A stretch of DNA of 64,000 nucleotides from Sabethes cyaneus (lineage: Eukaryota > Arthropoda > Insecta > Diptera > Culicidae): the NCBI RefSeq assembly GCF_943734655.1, contig NC_071354.1:57081544-57145543 (forward strand), written 5' to 3'. A program made the translations under genes and the position numbers. Numbering within the stretch: position 1 is the stretch's first letter; each line of letters opens with the position of its first letter. Below, piece after piece: positions 43,736 through 54,260 of the stretch. Under the pieces are notes generated by a model. That model was not told where the DNA came from. It ran no database searches and saw only the letters and a list, made by a program, of their open reading frames with translations.

Positions 43736-45448
43736 CATATTATATTTAGAAGATTTAATTTTTTTCCTAGAATGTTGCTAATAGCTGCGTGAGGAAGATT
43801 TCTATTTTAAAATACTTCGATTTTGGCACTGGTAAAAATATTCGTTTTTGGCATCACAAAACACAAAATGCATACAATCATTTGGCACTCTACTTAACGC
43901 TATTTTACGCCACTCATAGCTCAATATAGTGTAAAAAGATTACTATATATAATATTCAAGGATTCTTCGCAACAACCAGCCTAACGTAGTTCTACGCCAG
44001 CTACGCGGTTGTATCTGGAACAAAAACTTTCTGATGTTTTAAATTTGAATTTCAAATTTCATTTTGAATTCACTAGCTTACGATAAATGTTACGATTGTA
44101 ACATCGTGTGACATAATGTCTTATATCTAGTTTGGAGGGACTGTAACATTATTTTAAATTGTGTTTAAGAATTGTTAACAACGTATTTTTAAAGTACAAA
44201 ATTAAATATGTAGAATATAGATTTACAAATTAACTAAAATGAAATCACGAGAAAACGCAAAAGAAATATGAAACATACCCTAATCACCCGGTCCGGGTTA
44301 ATCCATTCATGATCCAGTTCCAAATTCATTGCAAAATTACGCAAAAAAGGCGTAACCCTGATTCAACAGCCATTTTCTTTTAAGCTACTATCAGAGCTAC
44401 TATTTTGACCTTGATTCGATAGCAACTGCATTGAGAATCAACACCATTAACGTCCGTTAAAACACATTTTAAACTATTTTCACAATAGGCATTTCACAAC
44501 GGATTAAAACAGCAATTCTCTTTTTTTCCACTAAAGCATAACACTAATCACCACAAAATTACGGCTAACATGAGTGAGGAACCAGTTAAAAAATCATAAT
44601 GATAAAAGCATATCAGGAATAAATTTTTTTCCAAATTTGTCGGTCCAGCATTCGATGCACTCGCGATTCAGCCGTACGTTCAACACAAAGTTACAAAAAA
44701 GGGTAACTATCATTGGGCAGGATTGCAAACGTAGAGAGGAACATTTTAAAACCTCTTGATTCTGCGCCTACCAAAACTTCTATCTTGATTTTGATGAGAT
44801 AGGAGTAGGGCACCACTTGTCGTAACATAAAACATTTGCACAATATCTCGAAATAAGTTAAAATCATAATACTAATTTTCTTTAAACCAACGCGGTGATC
44901 ACGGGAAACGAACAGACGCAAGAATAAGCATCATTGCAAACCGAACCCGAAGCCAAGCTAGGGCCAACTGACCATCGGTGACCGTTAATTTTGGCTTAGC
45001 TTCTAATGTAGTCATTTTTCGCGTTCGGGTCACGCACACCACCGCCGTCGCCGGGTGATCGTGCACATCGACTAACGGTACCGACAACGGTACTTTTCAC
45101 TTTCTCCAGTTTCCGACAATGTCAGCTTGCGCTTTAAAATAGCTGCAGCTGTAATGAAAGAAATGACAAAGTAACTCGCCTGTCAAATAATGAATACAAC
45201 GAAACCATTCGGGCATGAACCTGTGCAATTAGATAAGAAGTCCTCATGATCGATTGGTTTCGTCAAATACAAAATGAATAACGTGTCATTTCTTTTATAG
45301 CCTCTTTAACTGCGCAGTGCGAAATTTTGTTTTTGAATGGAATTTAGAATTAGCAGAACTAGGAACGTATACAAACACAATGATTACGGTATATAAGCGT
45401 ACCATATTCTGCCCAGTTAACTCTAAACGGGTAAGGCCGTTTGTATAC
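43736..45448. other. Unassigned, about 1.7 kb
   Basis: AT-rich. GCAAAATTACGCAAAAAAGGCGTAACC (44331) and a diverged AAAGTTACAAAAAAGGGTAAC (44687) may be two copies of an old repeat. The last 200 bases are GC-richer, with a CACACCACCGCCGTCGCC stretch. No gene supported. Confidence 0.4.
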
Positions 45449-46010
45449 GGTTTTCGCTTTTTGTCGTAGGACTACGTCTTACGGCAAGGTTTGGGATAGG
45501 GTGTCAATATTCTAGTCAATATTCTTACACCAATCGATCGGAAAATCTTCTAAGAATTAACCCAAATGAAGAAAAGTATGGATTCTTGACGTTGAACTAT
45601 TGAAAAATTCAAAATGATGAACCTATGTTTAACCAGAATTCTCACTTCGTGATTGGTTCTTGGAAATGACGTCATCAAAGTGGTAACGTGTTTTCACATT
45701 TCGGTTTATAATTCAGTCAATTTTCAATAGATTTCCTAGATATTTACACCAATTGATCGGACAATCGAATTGGAAAATATAGAAAATACAGAAAACTATT
45801 GAATTTCAATGCGCGTCATTGAAAAATTGAAAATAACACTAACTTGGTCGTACGAGAAATTGTCGCTATGTGATTGGTTGGAATAATTTCCAATTATTAA
45901 CGAACAAGTCTTGGTACAATTCAGGAATTAACGAGACAGTCGATGGAAAATTCCATTTAATTCTACTATAACAAAGTTACAAAAGAATTAAACGGAATCC
46001 TACCCTTTCT
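45449..46010. repeat. Diverged tandem repeats of about 200-230 bp after a GTAGGACTACGTC motif
   Basis: GTCGTAGGACTACGTC and GGGATAGGGTGTC at 45464-45504 match the left end of element S1 (58268-58325). Then TTACACCAATCGATCGGAAAATC (about 45525) recurs as TTTACACCAATTGATCGGACAATC (about 45743), each followed by a GAAAAATTCAAAATGA/GAAAAATTGAAAATAA block and a TGATTGGTT block. A weaker third unit (CAGGAATTAACGAGACAGTCGATGG) starts near 45920. Non-coding. Confidence 0.6.
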
Positions 46011-46236
46011 CGTTGATTGCAAATTGATTGATAATTCCTTTATGTGAGGTACCAACAACGGCAACACGTGCGGCGCCGCAGCAATTTTAATTTCAATAAT
46101 CGTCACATGGAAAAATTGTCTGCAGTGAAGAAGTGATAGCAATTAAAACCAAGTTAACACCAATCTAAACACTATTGACCGCAACAAATGTGTAGGAAAA
46201 CGCTTTAACACTAAACCCAATATTTTGTTTTAATAA

Positions 46237-46523
46237 TTAGGCCATTACAAATATTTTATAAAGTTTTTGTCCTTCCGATGTTCGGCCACTGAAGGGGGGG
46301 GGGCGAAAAAACAACAAAGTGAATTTTTTAATCGAACAAAAAAAACATGGATTTTAAGAATTTTTATTTAAGGTTCAAACGTGAAAACCGAATCTATCTA
46401 AAAAGAAATTTGACTCATATCCTACAAATTATTTTTTTGCCCCCCGATTTTTCAAGCCAATTTCCAAGGGGGGGGGGGGGGGGGGTGTGACAAAAACTTT
46501 AAATATGATTTACAATGGCCTAA
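46237..46523. mobile_element. MITE family M1, complete copy
   Basis: TTAGGCCATTACAAAT (46237) and the inverted TTAGGCCATTGTAAAT (from 46523) differ at two of 16 positions. Both arms then read AAAGTTTTTGTC followed by a G/C homopolymer. The element is 287 bp. An 18-base G run sits at about 46468-46487, and a shorter G run at 46295-46304. TA inside TTAGG/CCTAA may be the target site. Related copies: 14036-14476 and 30452-30720. Confidence 0.85.
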
Positions 46524-47649
46524 TTGCTGATCCAATAAACTTTATTGTGATCAGCGGAGAACAACAACCTTTTATACCTTCATATAAGCAGTATTAGTAT
46601 TAACAGTTTTAGTGACATCTTTTGCATCTTCATATAAGAAGTTGTTCGTTTTTAAAAGAACGGTTTTCGGTAATTGATGAAACTTAGGAAATTTGGAATT
46701 TAGGGCTTTTCACTCAGTTTTCTTTAGCAGCACAAATTTATCCATCACCAATGCTACAGTAATACGTAGTATAAGTTTTCTTTGGCAGCAAAAGGTGAAC
46801 GGCTCATTGGTAACTTTGCTCTTTTTATTAGACTGAAATTAAAATGCTTCAGTTTGTTCAACGAAGATTATGGAATGATGGACCATGAAAAATAGGCGGG
46901 ACCGATTCTTGTTGCTTACTCTGGTGTATAACACGAGGTAAGCCGGCGAGCAGTATTATTTTAACGCTAGTTGAGCTACTGCCAACGTCTTATTAGCATG
47001 ACTGGACGCGACAAAGGAGGAAGCATCTAGGGCAAGCGACAGTCACGCTCGAGTCGTGCACGTCGGCAGTTCCCGGTCGATATTCAGCGGCTGCTGTGGA
47101 AAGGAAACTATTGAAGCTGGAACTGGCAGCCGTGATGAAATAATTAGCTGCGAAAACTGCTTGACCTGGCAGGAAATGCTGGTCGCGACAACAAAAAAAC
47201 CAGAATCATCCCATGTCACTTGCAGCTGGCCATCTGAACTCGTATTTCATCGTGACTCATGACCATACACGAACAGCTTCGTCGATCGCATAGCTGTTGA
47301 GGATTTGCGGTTGGTTCGTTGCTTGGTTTGCGGTAATCGGTACTCCAATTTACCGAAAAGAAAATTACGTTAAGTGAGTTAGTGCAAGTTTATTGCAAGC
47401 TAGAGTTATGATAATCAAACAATACATTATTGTTGGGTATAGTTGAAAATTACGATTGTTGAGGATGACCGCTTTTCACAGCAGGTACAGGTTCTGATGA
47501 GTGGCAAGCTTTAAACTGCACATGCATTATATTTTAGAACAACTTTTCGTGTTTAGATTAAGTAGCCACTTACAGTTATTACGGTCTTCCAATTGGTATT
47601 AAGTAGAACAATTTTAATTAGAAACAAATTTAGGTTAATATAATCAATT
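46524..47649. other. Unassigned, about 1.1 kb
   Basis: No gene recognised. The stretch 47000-47340 is GC-richer; a 68-codon frame there lacks motifs. Sequence next to 47640 could hold the 3' LTR of the antisense BEL relic, but I see no second LTR to test this. Confidence 0.4.
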
Positions 47650-49120
47650 TTATCTTTTTCTACTTCACTAAACGGCGCGTCCTTCTAACTCGCTGCTCAT
47701 CGAAAAGTGTGGAATGTTCTCCTCCACAGAAGTCATCTCGCATGTAATGTCAGCCGATATTTTGCGCTCTGTCGCCGTACACGATATTAAAGCAGTTGCT
47801 ACCCTGGAGACTGATCTGCTAATAATAAGACCTCTGTTTGTTTGAACCAATGCCTGATGAATTCGACCGTCATACCCCGTATAGACCTTGCAAATTCGAC
47901 TTCGTACCCAATCGTTTCTTCTCGCATCCTCAACGATGAAGATCAGATTTCCAACTGCGACAGGTTTTGCCTCGCCAAATCATTTTCTTCGCCACATTAG
48001 AGTTCGTCGGTACTCACGTGTCCAGCATGTCCAAAACGTATTCATCTGCTATTGAACTTGACCCCAGATATTACTTTTTCTTCCATAGGCTCCGCTGCCA
48101 GTAGTCGTATACCACTGGAACTGTCCAGGAGCAAGTGGTTGGCGTAAGCGCTTTCGCCTCTTCGGGATCCAGTAGTAGGTACTTTAGTAGTCTGGTGTTG
48201 ACGATTCCTTTTGCCTCTATCGCCAAAGTGGGTAAGCCTTCATCATTCAGTTCCTCCGTCCCTTCACGGAACGAACCATCCGCTCCCACGATCCTCCCAT
48301 ATGCGGTGCATTCGGTGGATTGAATACCAATTTCATAGATGTGTTACAGCCATCGTCCCATGGATTTTCCGCACTTGCTTCCGTAGCATCCTGTCGGCTC
48401 CCCGGAAGTACATCCCGTTGTCACAGTGGATTTCCAGGGGTGCACTCCGGCGGCTTACGAATCGACGTATGTTCATAATACAGGATTCGATTGAGAGTGT
48501 ATGTACAACTTTACGTGTATAGCACGAATTGTCAAGTATTTAAATAGGGAGATCAATCTTTTGGCATTGCTACGTATGAGCTTAACATTGAGTGACCCGA
48601 ACAGATCCACCCCTCTATGTAGCTGAATGGTCTCCCAACCGACGCTAGACCAGCAAGCGGGAGTGAAACCATCGGTTGATCCTGGAGTTCGTGGTTTTGC
48701 ATTGCTTATACCTTCCGGCAATCATTCGCACGATCGTGTGGAGCTTTGGAACGTAGTACTGCTGTCTAACCTCGTTTATTACGGTTTCTGAGTTATAACG
48801 AGGCAGGTTAATGAATGTTTTCGGGGTAGAATTGCAGGAAATTTGGCATTCCTTCAGCAACATCGGCTGCCTGTATTCTGCTATCCACGCTCGTTGATGA
48901 ACGAGTATAGAACGCAGCTCGTCTCCAGCATCTTCAGCTCATGGCTCAAATTTGGCTGGCCACAGCTCTTCGATACACCACATTAACTTGGGACCCCTGA
49001 AACATTCACTATCGGGCATGTGCTCTGGTACTTTTCACCATTTGGTTGCGGCATCTGCTATGTTCTTCTTTGTTGGCACATATCTCCATTCGTCTACGTT
49101 GGTTTCGGTCTAAATACGCC
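47650..49120 (-). pseudogene. BEL/Pao pol relic, antisense (RNase H end, integrase, DUF5641)
   Basis: The minus strand from 49120 reads WRYVPTKKNIADAATKW (end of RNase H; compare the HDNPAD block of the intact element), NEVRQQYYVPKLHTIVRMIA then GRYKQCKTTN (integrase zinc-finger region), CDNGMYFRGADRMLRKQVRK (integrase core Asp) at about 48445-48365, DEGLPTLAIEAKGIVNTRLL and DPEEAKALTPT (48240-48150), then damaged DUF5641 with MVQTNRGLIISRSVSRVATA near 47800. Stops and shifts are frequent. The zinc-finger C-x2-C has become YKQC. A different BEL lineage from the 5 kb element. Confidence 0.9.
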
Positions 49121-50904
49121 CTTTTTAAAAGTTGCTTTTGCTAAAAAATATGTTTAATGGAAAATCTTTACGTGGTATCCAACTTAATAGCAAAACTTCA
49201 TTCCAGTCAAAAATAGTGAAGATACATCGATTAACTATTGGAGCTGGAAATGCTTATATCAAATGAAAAATAAGATGGTATAACAAAGGTTCCATTTACT
49301 ATTAGGAGGATTAAATCGGGTTCTTATTTTGACAATTAAAACTGCAGTACCTTGGTAACTATTAAGAATAAATACTAAAACCCATGTCAAAGCAGAAAAC
49401 ATACACCATTAGGTGGATTATGGAAAGATTGCAAACAATTTTTCCTTCTCCTGTTATATACTATTCCACGATTCAAATGAAACCAATTGGTGAATTTTAT
49501 GTCATAGAATCGTCCAACCGTGATACATCACACACCTATCATCAAAGCTAAATCACACCCACATACTAGTCTTCATTCTAGCGAGAAAAAAAAAGTTAAA
49601 ATAAACAAGACAAATCATTACGATTCGACAAGCATAAATTTCCATCAACGCCCGATCTACCTGACTTGTCACTGGATTTGTAAACCCATTGCCATCGCGG
49701 GAGAACCTAAAGCGTGTTTCTATCGTTGCCACTGGTAACGTTCATCCCAGAAAAAAGTCGTCCTTTTCACCGTGAAGCATGATGGTCCTTTCTGGCGATA
49801 CTATGTACGAACTTCAAAACATTTTGTCACTGGCAAACATTTTATGAGATGATATTTAAAATACAATCGAACTGATTAGGTTAATTTCAAATAAGCTGTA
49901 GATAGCAGAATTTTCCCGTCAAAAAGGTTTGCAACTATATTGTTTTCAATAATATTATATCAGTGTTACCATCAATATTGTGTATGTTTAGCAAAATTCC
50001 AAACGATTACTTGACTTTTCCACTCAAGAGCTCCGTTTACGCATCGCATCGCTCGTTTTGTGGGTCTCTCGCACCGTACACTCGCTATGCTCCTCGTCTA
50101 CCGTGGCCGTGGTAACTATGTACAGCCCACATAAGGCGTCGGCCGGGAGAAGGAGGGCCATCTCTCCCTATTCGCCGCGCACGGGAAAAGCGACGGCAGC
50201 AACAAGCGATACGGCGAAGGCTGGAAAATTATGTGTTGCGCAACATCTCTCGGCTGACACCGGTTCGTGCTGCGGGATGCTGCTTCTGATGCTGTCGCCG
50301 GTTCGTCGTACATAAGGTGCCGTTACGTTACGAGTTTCCGCCTACTTTTTCGGTGTCCTTTTTCCGCAAAGGCGTGCACGATACTGTTAATTACTCAGCC
50401 TGCCGAAATTGTACCCCCGTCAGTCTAGTGGAGCACTTTTCGGAATAAAATGCTATTTCACCGACATCAACCACGCATTAAATCATGAAATGCAAAAGGG
50501 GTGTGCACAAATTAATTGAATTGCTTTAACAATAATCATAAATATTGCTCACAATTAGAGTAACTAATTTGATTACTGCCCCATTTCTTGCATTCAGAAA
50601 AGTTTTGGAATTGCGATGAAAATTAATGAAACGCAAAAACTATGACGATAGCTTTTGCGTCGTGAATGTACATAACCAGGGGTCACATAATAAAGTTGTA
50701 AGTGCATTTTGTTGAAATAAGTGCTTAAATCAAGGTGTGACAGCCCAATTTTGATTTCTTTATTGCTTAACAGAGGTCAACTGACAAACATTTGAACATT
50801 CTTCTTGCGTGATAAAATGACATGAATATTCGACAGAAAACTTTCTTGGGTAATTATGACATCCGCTAGAAACAATTTGATTGAGACGAAAGCAATCTAA
50901 CTGT
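49121..50904. other. Unassigned, about 1.8 kb
   Basis: No recognised gene. The stretch 50040-50330 is clearly GC-richer than its surroundings and could be a promoter/5' exon or an old element; its frames (85 codons plus, 65 minus) have no motif. The rest is AT-rich. Confidence 0.4.
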
Positions 50905-51005
50905 AATTATTTCATGACAGGAGTTCCACATGGATCTCATTTAGGACCTCCAATTTTCACTCTATTTGTTGACGACTTAACCTTCATTGTACATCAATGC
51001 ATCAG
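50905..51005 (+). pseudogene. Jockey-like RT scrap
   Basis: Encodes GVPHGSHLGPPIFTLFVDDL, the conserved block of Jockey-type RTs just before the catalytic box. It stops where the TTAA-flanked MITE begins, and I see no convincing continuation after 51740. Confidence 0.75.
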
Positions 51006-51009
51006 TTAA

Positions 51010-51736
51010 CCCATTATGACCCGGGTATACCTAAATTTGGACCAAATGAAGTGAAACCTCCCAGTTGACTCCGAGGTATGACGCTGGCCTAATAAGCCAG
51101 TCGTCGTATGTTCGAATCTCGACTGGGAGAGTCTGTTAGAGTAAATAGGATCGTAGCAACTGGCCCTGCAATAGTCCTGCACTCTAACAGCTGGCTGCGA
51201 AGTCTGTCGTATAACAACAGAAGGTCAAGTTTCGATAACGGAATGTAGCACCTAGGCTTTGCTTTGAAGTGTAATCCATTATATTATGGCTCAAATGTGT
51301 CGGGAAACTCAAAATCGTGCTTTGGAATGGTTTCATGGCCAAAATATTGCAGGTTTTATATTGCATACGCTCAGTTTCAAACAAACAAATTACAAAGTTG
51401 TTTACATTTTTTTATCGAATTTTGTGATAGACTTTACATATGAATACCAATTTACATTTTAGGTAATGTTTCGTCACAAAATGTAGACTTTTCATGTGTT
51501 TTGGAAACAAAGTTTTTTTCGCCATTTTTTCAACTTTTTTCCCGCCATTTATCACAACTTTGCACTGTTGAAAATACCTATGAAATGACAAAAACTGACA
51601 GATTATCTCACACACGCGTCAGATTTATGTGTTATCACTCTTGTAGTTATATATTAACAATGCTAACTATTGAAATTCAGCAGTAAACAGGTTTTGAAGA
51701 CGGGGTATGATATATCATACGCTAGGGTATAATGGG
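51010..51736. mobile_element. TTAA-flanked MITE, piggyBac-like, with a nested SINE
   Basis: CCCATTATGACCCGGGTAT (51010) and the inverted CCCATTATACCCTAGCGTAT (from 51736) share CCCATTAT-ACCC, and TTAA flanks both sides (51006-51009 and 51737-51740). GATATATC forms a short palindrome near the right end. 727 bp including the SINE at 51059-51268; no transposase. Confidence 0.8.
51059..51268 (+). mobile_element. tRNA-derived SINE, family T2
   Basis: The head TGACTCCGAGGTATGACGCT resembles a tRNA A-box region, GCCTAATAAGCCAGTC looks like an anticodon arm, and GTTCGAATCTC (51110-51120) is a good B box. An unrelated body follows (GGATCGTAGCAACTGGCCCT, GGCTGCGAAGTCTGT, AAGGTCAAGTTTCGATAACG) and it ends in the CTTTGCTTTG tail. 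Pol III transcribed retroposon, not a functional tRNA. I recall similar SINEs from mosquito genomes. Confidence 0.85.
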
Positions 51737-51844
51737 TTAAGTTGGAATCTATTTCCTTTTCTTTCTTATGAAACCATGACAAACTAATTACAATTCAAAA
51801 ATGAAAAGAACGTCGGGAATATTTTTTAATGAGTTTCAGCTTGA
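51269..51844. other. MITE remainder and short unassigned stretch
   Basis: Rest of the TTAA-flanked MITE to 51736, then about 100 AT-rich bases before the antisense LINE. No coding seen. Confidence 0.5.
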
Positions 51845-53590
51845 ATGCGTCGTTGAATCTCCTTCTCGTATTATTGTCGGTGGTGACTAAAGATCCCAAA
51901 TATACAAACTCATCAACATACCATCCAATTCATCGCCGTCAAATAGACACTGTCCACGGGAAGCGAACGTTGGTTTCTCTGGAGCCTGTTTCTACCATAT
52001 AATCGGTTTTCGACGCATTGATTTGTAACCCAAAAGTGCCCCCGAAACACGCACGAAGCACTCGCTCCAGGCTAGCTATGATCAGCCACATCAGTTTGTC
52101 CGGAAAACCGTACTTGTGCATAATGTGCCATAGCTGTTCGCGTTCAAATGAATCATATGCTGCTCTGAAATCCATGAAAATATGATGCGTGGATACGTTG
52201 TGCTCCCAACATTTCTTGAGAATTTGTCGGAGAGTAAAAATGTGATTCATAGTAGCACGGGCCTTTATAAAACCCGCCTGGTACTATCCTCTTGCTATTG
52301 GGTATAAACGACGTAACAAAATCAGGGAGTGCACCTTGTAGGCGACGTTGACCAGCGTAATACCGCGCTATTTCCAGCAATATAGCGGATCACTACAGCG
52401 GACATAGATGGGACAAACCACACTTTCCATCCATTCCTCCGGTAGTTTCTCCTCCTCCAAAATTCCAAATCTTTGAAATTATCCAGTGAAGTATCGTTGC
52501 TAGCAGTGTTTGGCCTTTTTGTGTAGCGTTTTGTCGGGAGTCTGTCCATCCAAGTGGCTCTATTATACTTTAGCTTCCGAATTCTCACCGGAACTCTTCG
52601 GGATCGAAAGCCGGTACGCCGTTGTCGTTTGTGGCATTTCTAGGTTAACTTCCGTTCCATCTCCTTCCGTTATATCGCCATTGAGATATGCATCAAAGAA
52701 CTGCTCTCGGCAACTCGCGGGTTATCTACTTGGCGAATGTTCAACTGAGGAGAGCGACTTTGTCGCGAAGTATAAAGCGGCGATAGTTTCGAGCGCACAT
52801 GTACTGCTACTAGGTCATAGTCCGAGGCGATAACCGCAGCCCGTAGGGAGTTTACGTTGGTAATGTTCGAGAAAAACCGGTGAGAATCTGGTCGATTTGG
52901 TTAAACGTTCGTTGGTCAGGCAAACTCCTATTGGTTTGGTGGATATCTTTGCGGGGAAAGAAAATGGTTCTGATTACCAGGCCTCGGGAAACTGCAAAGT
53001 TGATGCATCGCTGGCCGTTAGCGTTCGTGTCGGTGTGCAGGCTATGGGGCCCGATCACGTTGCGTCCCTGCCGACCTGGGCATTCATTTCCCCGATGACG
53101 ATCTTGATGTCCCGTGGCGAGCAGCTATCGTATGTTGCCTCCAGCTGAGCATAGAATACTTCCTCCTCGTCGTCGGGTCTACCTTTAAGTGGACAATGCA
53201 CGTTTATTGATGGTGTAGTTCAAGAAACAGTCTTTTATCCTCAACATGCACATCCGCTCGTCGATCCTTTCCAGTCCATTATGCGATCCTCCATTCTACC
53301 CATCGCTTTAAAGCCCGTTCTCAGCTGGTTGGTCGCTCCACCGCTTTGGTAAAATTGGGCTTTACCACCACGGATCCTTCACACCTTTGCGATGGATCTC
53401 CTGCAGTCCCACGATGGTGCACTTTCAGGATTCTAACTGATCGAGCTGCACCCTGTCGCTACGTTTCGCGAAATTTTGCGATCTGCAGTTCTAGGTACCA
53501 GGCATCCATTCAATGTGCTTATTTTGTCGCCTTTATCAATGCCGAATGTTCCAAGTCAAATTTCCGTGCTTTTTCGTAGTAGTTTGCGAT
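51845..53590 (-). mobile_element. RTE-like LINE, antisense, endonuclease plus RT (longest copy)
   Basis: Read from 53590 leftward: APE endonuclease start (damaged, with QGAARSVRILK and then INVHCPLKGRPDD), a MNAQVGRDAT-like block, HTDTNANGQRCINFAVSRGL, TIFFPRKDIHQ, PDQRTFNQIDQIL and the SDYDLVAVHV end of the endonuclease (about 52770). A linker follows, then RT: VVCPIYVRCSD-like block, a YPIAR..QAGF block, MNHIFTLRQILKKCWEHNVS, HHIFMDFRAAYDSFEREQLW and IMHKYGFPDKLMWLIIASLE. The part carrying the FADD box is deleted: sequence passes from RACFGGTFG to LQINASKTDYMVETGSRETN. It ends with DEFVYLGSLVTTDNN at about 51865. Dead. Confidence 0.9.
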
Positions 53591-53629
53591 TTACGTAGGT
53601 TGTCTTGCTAGGACCACGCTACGAAGTCT

Positions 53630-54260
53630 CGGGACGGAGCTGGCATTTCGTAGTTTCGAGACAACACAGTGCATTGTACACGTTCTAGGCATAGCGTCCA
53701 GGATAGATGATAAGGATACCACACACCAATGAAGCATTTTCGAGGATGCAGTGATTTAAGGCGGTAAGGCTTCGTAAAGTCTCTAGAGAGCTTAGCAATA
53801 AATCCTAGTTGCCGATTCGCTTCTGCAACTATCGCTGATCAATGCAGATAGAATGATAATTTTTGTACCAAAACCACGCCAAGACCACGCTCACTTGGTT
53901 TGCCCTTTGTGTTACAACACCATCGACTCTATAGTCGAATATAATAGGGAATTGATTGCGGTTGTACGCCATGTCAACACATTTGGGAATGCTAATCGTA
54001 AGTAAATTTCGGTTGCAGTCCACGAAGTTATCCAGTTCTTGTAAATACGTGCAACCTTCAGGAGAACGAACTTCTTAAAACATCTTCAAATCATCCGCTT
54101 ATGCCAACTTGCGACCTGGGTCAAGCATAAGTATAATGTCGTTGATATAGAGAATAAATAGTAGCGGGCCCAAGTTGCTACCCTGTGACACACCGAATGC
54201 ATTGACGAATGGTTCCGAAGTGCGAGAATACAGTACACGTACACGTACAGAGTATACGTC
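53630..54260 (-). pseudogene. Jockey-like RT, antisense, downstream half
   Basis: Minus strand from 54260: VYSVRVRVLYSRTSEPFVNA, GVSQGSNLGPLLFILYINDI and AYADDLKMF (YADD catalytic box, about 54090-54108). Then CNRNLLTISIPKCVDMAYNR, QFPIIFDYRVDGVVTQRANQ and, after stops, LDLLLSSLETLRSL and LENASLVCG. The upstream half is at 55996-56380. The element at 54261-55995 lies exactly between. Confidence 0.85.

Noticed and set aside
51061..51132. Functional tRNA gene
   Set aside because: The A- and B-box-like words are present, but they are followed by a SINE body and a CTTTG-type tail, and the arms do not form a proper cloverleaf by eye.
53880..54020. Separate host gene on the minus strand
   Set aside because: The frame (VDMAYNRNQFPIIFDYRVDG) is the Jockey-like RT region after the YADD box, so it belongs to the LINE.
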